From Tomocerus qinae (Eukaryota; Arthropoda; Collembola; Entomobryomorpha; Tomoceridae): 64,000 bases of DNA. Both the position numbers and the translations under genes were made by a program. The stretch's first letter is position 1; each line of letters starts with the position of its first letter. The stretch lies in NCBI GenBank assembly GCA_020055645.1, contig CM034546.1, positions 136,607,875 to 136,671,874 of the forward strand, read 5' to 3'. A model generated the notes under the pieces. That model made no database searches. It was given only the letters and a program-made list of their open reading frames with translations, and had not been told where the DNA came from. Positions 22,537 through 32,172 of the stretch are shown piece after piece.

Positions 22537-22782
22537 CTAATATCGATTACGAAAACGGACTTCTTGATAAATGCTGTTTGGCTGGTATTCAAACTGGAAT
22601 CTTCTGTCTTTGAAATATAATTTATCGGGATCGACACATCTTCCGTGTTCTGCGCTCCAAACAGTAAACCCCAAGCAGTATGCTTTACCTTTTTTGCGCA
22701 TGACTCGGTAACCGTCGCTTTCAGGTAAAAACAGCATCCAAATAACAGATAAAGTTGCCAAAAGAAAAATAAAAGTCTTCAT
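22537..22782 (-). CDS. Small secreted protein with two cysteines
   Basis: 81 residues in a single exon. Signal peptide MKTFIFLLATLSVIWMLFLP, then a basic and aromatic mature part: RKKGKAYCLGFTVWSAEHGRC, then many Tyr, Phe and Arg residues ending FRNRY. The two cysteines could form one disulphide loop of about 12 residues. No family recognised. A secreted peptide is likely from composition alone. It lies isolated between the SET/TPR gene and a repeat-rich stretch. Confidence 0.6.
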   Translation of the reverse strand: MKTFIFLLATLSVIWMLFLPESDGYRVMRKKGKAYCLGFTVWSAEHGRCVDPDKLYFKDRRFQFEYQPNSIYQEVRFRNRY

Positions 22783-24728
22783 TTTCGAAAAAGATTCTCT
22801 ATTAATGAAAATTAGTTACTTTATTAAAGCGATTGTGCTTTGTGATATATGCATCAGTTTTGATATGATAATAATGATAAATAAGGTCTTACCGTAATAG
22901 TCGAATTAATTCTTAGGGTAATTATTGCTTAAGAGGTTTTATTTGCTCCTGAAAACAAAAAAAGATGATTAATATTAATACAACGGAATGGGGAATTATT
23001 TCGATACGGAGAATATTAAATGAAAGTAAATTAAATTTGAAAAATAGATTAAAAGCCCATTTTAAAATATATTTGGAAATTTGTGAATGTAGGTGTATGG
23101 GAAATACGGAAAATTTTAAAAATAAAACCGAACTGCAGATCGTAACAGAAAGCTGGCCTGAAGGAATCAACTTTGTAATCTAACCGTTGCAACTCTATTA
23201 CTCGTCTTGTACTATTATTTATTATGCTTCTGAGCAGCATTAGTCTTGTTGCTTAAATTCAATTTCGTAATTTTTTACTGCGAAACAATCCAGGTCGACA
23301 ATTTTTAAGTTAAGAATGATACTTACCTGCAGATGAACAAACAATCAATACCCGAAAAGCAATACAAAACATGCATATCTACTACAAACACAAAGCACAA
23401 TCAAAATCAAAGATGTTAGTTTTGAAATAATCACACACCAGATCTTAACACAGAAGTTGCATTTTGATATCTGATGTTAGAAAAGCATAGCATACGGACT
23501 TGCGCATTACTCATTTTAGGGACATTACCCAAATGCAAACTTCTTCCTTAAGTTTTCATTAGATAGATACAATATTCAAATTTACATGCCCCTATGCATT
23601 GTTCGGTGGTTTAGAGAAAGTGAACATGCGCATTTTGCTTTTCGGAACACCCTACCAACCGTACATACATAGATAGAAATATAGACACGTAAATTTTTTC
23701 GACTCTGTGATTATAATAATGATGTGCTTGGCTGGTACTGCATACTGCAGTGTACTACGGTAATTACAAAATTTCAGCTTTTGATTTATCTTGCCTTTCT
23801 GATTCTACTGGTATTTTAGATTGTATTGGAAGTAAAAAATAAAACCTCTATTTATATTTATACTTGTTATCAATAACACTGATAATGATAAACGCTAACT
23901 AAGGAGGATGAATGATATTTTCCGGTTTGGCATCTTTTCTTATTACTTTGAATTTTCCGAAGACGATTTTCCTTTGTGGTAGCATAACAAAAGTCCAGGT
24001 AAAGTATTACTCTGAGGTTTTACCACTTATTTTTATTTTTTTATTCCAGGTAAATGTTTGTATTGTAGCTAATATATTATACTTATAGTTACACTGAACG
24101 TAGTTTTGGTTTTAAATATTTTCCTACCAATGCATTGTTGTACTTGCACAATAACTCACTTGATAATTATACAGAAAAACACTAACCACATTGTGTCCTT
24201 TCCTTTTTGCTTGCTGTTTTGTATTTTTGGCTAACAATCCATGCGTTGATGTAAATATAGGTAGCCTTGGCCTTGATACATCGAGATCGAGACATAATAT
24301 TATACGCAAAATAGACAATGTAATTTTTAGAATATTACATTTTATAGTCACCAAAAATAAACGGGGATTAGAAAATTATATACTGATATTAAAGTTAATG
24401 ATGTCATTTAATTTTTTGGAAATTTTTATTTACTTCCGTCAATCTATTTATTGTTCACGGCTCCTTATTCGTTTAGCTATGTATAGGAGATGTGAAACTG
24501 TTATACCTAAACTATAGAACGTTTACCTTTAAGAAAGTGTTAAGTATTATGCATATTATTTGATAATACAAATTTAAAAGTATGGAGCACCACAATTTCA
24601 TTGAACGTTAATTGAAGTAGCCATTTCATCAAACAAGTCAACCATCACGATCTGTGCTTTATTCATAGAATCAAGTCAGCCGATCCTTTTACTCCAAAAA
24701 ATTAAATTTTAATGATGACCATTTTATT
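22783..24728. other. Intergenic, nothing recognised
   Basis: Open frames on both strands at 22922-23240 and 24124-24517 lie over each other and have no recognisable composition. I do not call genes. Confidence 0.4.
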
Positions 24729-24846
24729 CAGGGCTGCAGCCAGAAAATAATTTCGAGAAGGGCCAGACAAATTATAAATTCGAAAATCTTTGGGTTTTAA
24801 AGAAAAAATTATTTTCTTCGGAGGATGCTCCCTGTCCCCTGCTCTG
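24729..24846. mobile_element. Short hAT-like MITE, CAGGGCTGCAGCC termini (118 bp)
   Basis: Starts CAGGGCTGCAGCCAG and ends CCCCTGCTCTG, flanked by a perfect 8-bp duplication ATTTTATT (24721-24728 and 24847-24854). Non-coding. Confidence 0.75.
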
Positions 24847-25379
24847 ATTTTATTACAATAATGATAATGATGAGTAAGTAAAAATGACCATAAGAAATAC
24901 ATTTCATGGGCAAAAACATTTTTAGTTGACACAAAGTTGAAATTTTTAAGGTAATTCATTTTATCTCCAACTATAAAGATTGGACATTGGAGGTGTATGA
25001 ACCATTTTTTGTCAATGAAAGCTTGGCCTAATACTAATACTTAATCATCATCATGTTCAACCAAAACAGTACATAATAAACCGTTCCAAAACGGATATAA
25101 CAGCAGAGGAGTTTGCGTACCATACGAATACGACGAACATAATATTATTAATGGTCATTTATATAAATGGTAGTACATTTTTAATACCGGTTGCATTAAG
25201 TTATTATTATTTTGATCCTAAGATATCAAAACTTAAATTCACGTAAAATAAAAATTCCCGCTTCCTCCTCATCATTAACTCTTGTGATCACGAAAAGGTT
25301 CAGTTCAATTTATAAGCTGGTGACTTAAAATTGTTATATTTCCAATTTTCGTAAATTATAGCCGTACAGTTCGACACTC

Positions 25380-25840
25380 CCCGGTCAGGGGGTGTGACCA
25401 ATCTTACTCACATACGAACTCGGTCTTAATTTTTACCTCAATATTGTGCTCTGAAAATTTGAGTAGCTTAGGTATAACCGTTCCAAAGTTATCGCCAATT
25501 GAAATTTTCAACCCTTTCCCCCAATCAGGGGATGGGACCGATCGTGCTCATATACGAACTCAGATCTACATTTTGCCTCAATATTGTGCCCTGAAAATTT
25601 GAGTAGTTCAGGTATAACCGTTCCGATGTTATCGCCAATTGAAATATTCAACCCTTTCCCCCAATCAGGGGATGTGACCGATCCTGCTCATATACGAACT
25701 CAGACCTACATTTTACCTCAAGATTGTTTCCTGAAAATTTGAGTATTGTAGGTGTAACCGTTCTAAAGTTATCACGGATAAGGACGGACGGACAGACAGA
25801 CAGACAGTCAGACAGACAGAAAGGGTAAACGCATACATCG
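25380..25840. repeat. 140-bp tandem repeat ending in a GACA microsatellite
   Basis: Three successive units of about 140 bp (GTGACCAATC at about 25393, GGGACCGATC at about 25533, GTGACCGATC at about 25674) share CTCAATATTGTG, CTGAAAATTTGAGTA, GGTATAACCGTTC, AGTTATCGCC and CCCTTTCCCCC. The third unit breaks into GGACGGACGGACAGACAGAC and further GACA repeats. Such a repeat plus microsatellite layout is common in non-autonomous mobile elements, but the ends are not defined. Confidence 0.75.
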
Positions 25841-26368
25841 GAGTAAACTCCTCTGAAATAATTTTCCTCAGGGCGTGCAAAACGTGTGATAATGTGGTGC
25901 GGTATAATATTTTCGCAGTAACAGGATGTATATTAAGTACAAACACTAACACCCTTCCACTATGGGAAGGAAATTCTCCGAAAAAAACAGGAAATGGGTG
26001 GGGTGCAAATAAAGGCTGATGTGTGACAAAATAAATAAATGCGGTTAACTACTTTTATTTGGAATATCAAATTAACTCGCTTACTTCAAACTAGGGCCCC
26101 ATTCTCCCGATTATCTCATCACTCACATGAATGTTGTGTACAATATTTGATAAGTAGTGTAAGAAGACCTAAAATCCGAAAACGCATTTAGTTCAGTTCT
26201 TACAAAGTTTATTGTGAATTTTAAAAATGTTGCATTTCTTTATATCACCAATTTTCAATTGGCTTATTTATATATTTCGTTTACTATCCAAAAATTTCAA
26301 ATAAAAATATATGCAATGAAGATGGGCGAGGAGGATTGACATATATGGGGAATGTATACAACCACAGC

Positions 26369-27490
26369 CAGGGTTGTGGGTCGGGTTTTTTATGGGTTGG
26401 GGTTTTTTGGGTTTTTTGGCAAAAAACCTACCCCGCTTTACTTAAAAAACCCCGGGTTTATTGGGTTTTTTGGGTTTTTTACAAAACTTACAAAAATGTG
26501 CACTACAGCTCCATCTAAATACGCAATACATACTAATTTCTATTCAAAAATGTAAACAAATGCATAATCAGGTGGAAAAAATATAGCTTCTACACTCCTA
26601 CGCGTAATTAATGTATCGTAATGTGAGGACTATAATAATATTAGTTTTATGTATACTTTAATCATTGCATTGGGAAGATAATGTTTATAATATTGTTGTA
26701 CACATAATTTCAATTTATCATTTACATATTCATTACTGTAATGCGTTGCAATTGAAGCTTAAAATTAACAGAGGAATAATTTCATAAAGTCAATATAATC
26801 AGTAAAATATTATAATGCTTAATATTTTACTAGTTGTTATCAAAAAGTAATAATTATATAGGTGTTCATAAAAATACTGCATTTGCTACGTTACAACATA
26901 ATAAAATTAAACTTTTATGCTTAATTTTTCTTTTCATTGACGTAAGTAATAGTAGTTGACACGGTTGTTGTTGTTGTCAGCTGTAGTTTTCATATATGGT
27001 ATAGTATAGGCTTGTAGTCTACCACACTCTCTTCGAGGTGGACAGTATGTCATTAACAGCTATTTACAACTACATGGCTAGGGCTCTTAAACTACGTGCA
27101 TGGGTCATCAATGAGTAACAATAAACACTAGCTTGTAGTATATATATATAATACTTATATTATACTATACCATAAAAAGTACAAATAGAATTGCCAATCA
27201 ACCAAAGCGGATAGTGTTTATATGTATTGATGTCATTTACTAGCTGATCAAACTTATATTAAATGTTAAAATGCGATTCAAAATTCTTAAAATTAGCAAT
27301 AATTTATATGTATACTAAACACTCGTGTAATGAATGTGAATTCCAGAAGCACTTGAAATAAATCTAATCTAATCTAGTATAGGCTTGTATTTATACCTAT
27401 AGTTATATAAAAAACCCTTAGACCCAAAAAACCCAAAAAACCCGGGGTCGAGGGTTTTTTCCTAAAAAACCCGGGTTTTTCGATACCTTG
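26369..27490. mobile_element. hAT-like non-autonomous element, GGGTTTTTT arms (1.1 kb)
   Basis: Starts CAGGGTTGTGGGTCGGGTTT and ends CGATACCTTG, flanked by a perfect 8-bp duplication ACCACAGC (26361-26368 and 27491-27498). Both ends carry runs of GGGTTTTTT / AAAAAACCC in inverted orientation. The AT-rich middle matches 16607-17060. No transposase frame. Confidence 0.8.
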
Positions 27491-27937
27491 ACCACAGCAT
27501 ACATTCGTAAATTGACATAGATGATGTTTTGAGTAATGATGTGGCCAAAGAAACAGCGACGATAATAACAATTTACGTAATAATTTTAATTAATATTTAA
27601 ATTTTCAGATAATCCAATAGTTCAACATTTATTTATTTCCAATTTTAACTGATCCGAAATTACGCTAGTCTATTTTACTTTAGCATCTTTATTCTTAAAC
27701 TCCTGATCCTCCAAAGATTTAAATAGGAAAAAATAATTAGTGTACAGATATTTGACACACGATCGTTAATTTAAAATACTAAAATGAGATTTGAAAATCT
27801 GTTATAAATACCGTTTCTTAGAACAAAATCGCTGTATTACAGTTTTGTTATGAAATAAACAATTCTCACTAAATTCATGTAAATTTTATTACAGTAATAA
27901 TAAGTATGAATAGAAATTAGAAGGACAAAGAGGATTT

Positions 27938-28618
27938 TCAGATGTCAGAGGCGTTGTTAACGAGATAATTGATTTTATCTCCAGCCAAGGATCGGAGGCG
28001 TTTGAACCATCTTTTGCCACTGAAATCCTGACCTATTTTTTTGGTCACGGTCTTTACAAGTTCTTCCTGGCTCAGAGAGCTCTGGGCACCTTTAAGGGAC
28101 TTGTACTCAGCCTCAGCCGCTAAATTCATTTTACGCAGATCTTGCAGAAAGGCTTGTCTATCTGAAGGGCTCATTGCATTAATTTCATTGCCCAATTCTT
28201 CAGTCAGCTTTGAATCGAAAGATAGTAGAAGTTCTTCCACCTAAATTAAAACAGAAAAATCACGTGTTCAACCAAATTTGTTTTTCCTAAATACTTTTGA
28301 TGCACTATAATTAATTACAATGATTAATGCGCGTATAAACGACAAATATTTATACTTGGAGCATAAAATAGTTGGGCGAAGAAAACTACTTTTCCGCCTC
28401 ACGCTCTTTGTTCATTTTTCCAAAATTAAGACGTAAGACTATTTTCGTCCGACGCCCGACTATTAAAAACTTTAGTTTACCTGAGTAGCATCCTCCGCGG
28501 CACGTCTATTGCGACAAATTAAACTGTAACACGATTTACCAGAGCCACTGGAGCATGATAAACCGGGGCAAATCAATGCCAAAAATGCAGTAATACCGAT
28601 CAACAACACTTTTGACAT
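27938..28618 (-). CDS. Small secreted helical protein, 2 exons
   Basis: Exons 28618-28481 and 28240-27938 join in phase 0 (CAG|GTG), giving 146 residues. Signal peptide SKVLLIGITAFLALICPG, then a cysteine cluster (CSSGSGKSCYSLICRNRR), then a long charged part predicted mainly helical (LTEELGNEINAM, RQAFLQDLRKMNLAAEAEYKS, EELVKTVTKKIGQDF, WFKRLRSLAGDKINYLV). A TATAAAAT box lies near 28700 on the same strand. I recognise no family. It looks like a secreted alpha-helical effector, venom-like or hormone-like protein, but nothing decides. Confidence 0.7.
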
Positions 28619-28719
28619 TTTTTATGCTTAACGTAATCGGACAAGTACAGAAACTTTGGATTGGGAAAAGAACATAAGCTTACGATTAAACTCCGCATTT
28701 TAATTTTATACTAAATTTT

Positions 28720-30012
28720 CCCCGGCTAAATCTGTGCTAATTAGGGCGCTTCCTTGGGCGAACGAAAATTATGGTAGTGCGGCTTATTATATTTTCCGTA
28801 ATTGGTTTCTGATTAATTAAGTACAAACAGAGAGACCAACAATTTCCCACTAGAAGGGTGGTTGAAATGATTTTTAGAGATATAAGCGGGCCATGGGCGT
28901 GAATTACTTGTATTATAATTAAATAAAGATAGATGATATTTAATCCATTTGACCACATCTAAAAGTAACAAGATATCAAATATGAATGCAGGACCCTCCT
29001 TGGATGAATTAAAACTATACGAATGTAACTACAATTAGTAGGCAGATGGAAACTTCTTAAATACCTTATTTAAAGTTTACTTGCTTAAATAATACCGTGG
29101 TACCATTTAGCATCGATTCCTATGTTCATTCTCTTATACTAATGGGACTTTGAATTCCCGTGTCCGTGTGACTTTTTGTATCGCTTGCCTTTTAAATGGT
29201 AAAAGTTTAAATTGTAAAAAAACATTATTGCGCTATATTTTTTCAAAGTCTAAATATGTGCCCGGTATTAAACAGTATTTACTTTCAAATTAAACAGAAA
29301 CTAGGGGTTAATATTGATTAATAGCCAATCCATTAATTTATTATTTCAAACGGTTTGTATTTGCTTATATTTTTGGAAAATCCACGAATTAAAAATATAT
29401 TTTAGTTCTTCAATTAGCATATCTCCAGTCGAAATAAGGCAGATTCGTTTGTGTTAATTTTTTCACATTGTTGTTATGGGTTGGGTTTAATGACGAGCTC
29501 GTATATTCTAAGAAGAACCGCCCATCATTTATGCCACAACTAAATGTCGTAACCGAGTTAAAGGAACGCTACTTGTTACTTCATATAAGAGAACAAGAAT
29601 TGCTGTCATTTCCGGTATATATAAGTCTATAAGTCAGGCAATATTTAGTTAATCAGTTTGCGTATTCGTAGGTTTACAAAAGATCTAAATAGCCGGTAGC
29701 AGATTTCGGGCCCATTATACTCTATTTTTCTCTAAAGCCAAAGTAATTAAAAAAGAACTAATTTTTGATGACGTTTCGACTCTTGTCACGTTCAAAAAAG
29801 AAGCAAAATATTTTACAGAAAAACTATTGATTGCTAGTATAACTGAAAATTTTTTGAATGTGAATTCTGAATTCATTTACCTTTACCATTTATTCTTCAA
29901 TTAGAAGGAGCTAATCTCATGTGCATTAATCATTTTAAAAATACACTACCCTTGTCAATATGAGTAAGTAATATGTGGACTATTTTGACTTTGTTTAGAT
30001 CCTCTAAACAAA
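28720..30012. other. Intergenic, includes promoter of beta-helix gene
   Basis: AT-rich with no gene seen. A putative non-coding first exon of the next gene would begin near 29645, with a donor at about 29670 (GTAG|GTTTAC) and an acceptor at about 29999 (GTTTAG|ATCC). Confidence 0.4.
29616..29625 (+). promoter_or_regulatory. TATA box upstream of beta-helix gene
   Basis: TATATATAAG, followed about 30 bases later by a TTAATCAGTTTG initiator-like stretch. The distance to the ATG at 30013 implies a long or spliced 5' leader. Confidence 0.45.
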
Positions 30013-30774
30013 ATGCTACCAACGCTCACAGCCTACACAATCTTCCTGGTGGTAGTCAGTGTTGACTTTGCATCTGCCTGTTATCCTTCTCGACGGTCCA
30101 AACAGCCCAAAGCAGACTTCAATCCAAAGACGTCTGAAGAATTGGAAATGGCTATCACCAAATCTAAATCAGGCAATGTAATTGCATTACTACCGAAGGA
30201 CTACGAAGGAGAGTTTCAAATAGCGGAATCTAAATCTGTCACAATCAAAGGAACCAGCTCGAACGGCAAATCTAGTACCATAATCTCTGGAGGAACGGCA
30301 ATTGAGATCAAAGGAAATAACTGGACCATTCAAAGTTTAACAATAAAAGGGGCGTCAACAGGTATTGATATTCAAGGAAGTAAAAACAAGATTTCGAGTG
30401 TCTCCATGATGGACGTCGGAGAAGGGGTCTTCATTTCCGGGGATGAAAATACAATTCAACAGTCCTCCATCAAAAGTCACGTCATTGGCCTCGACATTGA
30501 AATAGGGAATAGAAATAAAATTGAGTCATCTTCCTTTTCCGGGTCAAGTCCATCACTTTTCATCGCTAAGGGGACTTCAGGCGGGTCAATCATATCCAAT
30601 TCCTTCAAGGGAAAGGTCACGATTAATGGTGACGGCTATACTGTCACATCAAACTCAGCCAGGGGCGGTTTCGTCATTCAGGGATGTAACAACAAGTTGA
30701 GGAAGAATTCCATCGCAGAAAAAAATATTAACAGAAAATGCAATCAAATTGACCAGACCAACAGCATTCATTAA
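30013..30774 (+). CDS. Secreted right-handed beta-helix (pectin-lyase-fold) protein
   Basis: 253 residues in one exon. Signal peptide MLPTLTAYTIFLVVVSVDFASA. The mature protein has regular turns of about 20-25 residues with hydrophobic/Asn/Ser patterns (SVTIKGTSSNGKSSTIISGG, NNWTIQSLTIKGASTGIDIQ, KNKISSVSMMDVGEGVFISG, ENTIQQSSIKSHVIGLDI, NRNKIESSSFSGSSPSLFI, YTVTSNS), as in parallel beta-helix repeats of pectate lyases and related sugar-binding proteins. I see no conserved calcium-binding Asp cluster or catalytic Arg of pectate lyases, so it may be a binding or structural protein. The lack of introns in the coding part fits a transferred or retroposed gene, but base composition is only modestly different from neighbours. 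Few cysteines (3 in the mature part). Confidence 0.7.
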   Translation: MLPTLTAYTIFLVVVSVDFASACYPSRRSKQPKADFNPKTSEELEMAITKSKSGNVIALLPKDYEGEFQIAESKSVTIKGTSSNGKSSTIISGGTAIEIKGNNWTIQSLTIKGASTGIDIQGSKNKISSVSMMDVGEGVFISGDENTIQQSSIKSHVIGLDIEIGNRNKIESSSFSGSSPSLFIAKGTSGGSIISNSFKGKVTINGDGYTVTSNSARGGFVIQGCNNKLRKNSIAEKNINRKCNQIDQTNSIH

Positions 30775-32172
30775 AATTAAACAAAAGTAATCGGTTGATA
30801 ACTAGTTTTTCCCACATATTAAAAAGTGAATGAATTTATAAAAAAAGCACATTTAACATTGTAAAAGAAAAACAAAGCTAATGTCGAAAAATTAAATAGC
30901 GATATTAGATAATTTGTTGGAACCACAATTACATAGTAATAGTATAAGTTTATTTTATCGTAATTTAAAAGGAATTGTAGAATATTAATTATAATATTTA
31001 TTAACTGATATTAAGAATAATGATTCAATTTTCAATTTATTAAACTTTAAAGTATAGTACATGGCGTATATATGACGTGGTGTTGAAATAAATTACCGCA
31101 TTCCTACCTAGATGTATCTCTGCATATAAAGTAGATAACATAATGTCTTCAATAGTTAGTAAAATAAACCCAATTACATTACAGACAATATCGATGATGC
31201 AAGTAAAAGCTTGGCCATGTGACCAGGGATCAAGAAAGGACATATTTTGCCTTTTTATAAAAAGTCCTTTTTTCAACTTGTCCATTTTTATTTAGCAATG
31301 TTGCCTTTAACTTTATATGTAAATGGCAGCAAAAATGATAATAAATAAAAAAATGAGTAGGTATGTTTTTGTTCCCTGCTACCCTGATGATGATGTGAAC
31401 AGTGCAGGATATATTCAATAAGAAAACAAATTGCATTAGTTCTGGAATATATTGTTATGTTTGTGTGTAAGCTAAAACGTCATCAATTATTATTCATTTT
31501 TTCTATTAATGAAATGGTAGGAAAGAGTTGTAGATTAAAGTTATAATTATAGACTCACATTACATTATAACACATTTTTGCATTTATGCAATATGATTTT
31601 ATGGTGTGATTCATTTACGTTCTTACCCCCACGATTTATATTCAGCATGATCTTAAACTTCAATTCTAATTACCTCCTACTTCCTAAATGACTTTGCGAC
31701 ATCATTCGCTAATCTTGCTATACTTGAAATTATCGTATTACTATTTTGTAAATAGCACAGATTTAATTATATTCGTGTCCTTATTATACATATATATATA
31801 GGTATTTTTATAATATACACATTGTAAATTGCATACATTCGGACTAAAAATAAATCAGTCTTCATCTGCAGCGATTATCATAAGATTGTAAGAACTTGCT
31901 TGCATGTATTGGATTCATACAATCTACCTAATAGTTGGATTTATTTATCTCATTAATTATTAGATAAAGGCAATATTATAATTTTCTTTTGAGACGAATC
32001 ATTTGCTTTACATCATTACACCTTTATGCAGGTAAATTTTAATCGAGTACAGCATATTTTTAATGAAAGTGCAACAACGAACAAAATTAAACAATATGAT
32101 TTTATACTATTTATTTCAAAATAAATATTTTTGTAATTGTTATTTTTATTTCGATAAATAACCCAAAAAGAT
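30775..32172. other. Intergenic with remnant of GGGAAC-type hairpin
   Basis: At about 31223-31375 a CAGGGATCAAGAAAGGACA...TTTTTGTTCCCTG pair encloses CCTTTTT runs and an ACTTTATATGTAAA core like the elements at 3148 and 41939. No target duplication is visible. The rest is AT-rich without genes. Confidence 0.45.

Noticed and set aside
24191-24517. Plus-strand 108-codon frame, Cys/Phe-rich start
   Set aside because: No ATG context, family motif or splice partner. The opposite strand is equally open. AT-rich chance frame is the simplest reading.
30013-30774. Bacterial contamination as source of the beta-helix gene
   Set aside because: Flanks carry a TATA promoter and the same AT-rich background as the other arthropod genes, and no bacterial ribosome-binding site or operon is seen. 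Old transfer remains possible.
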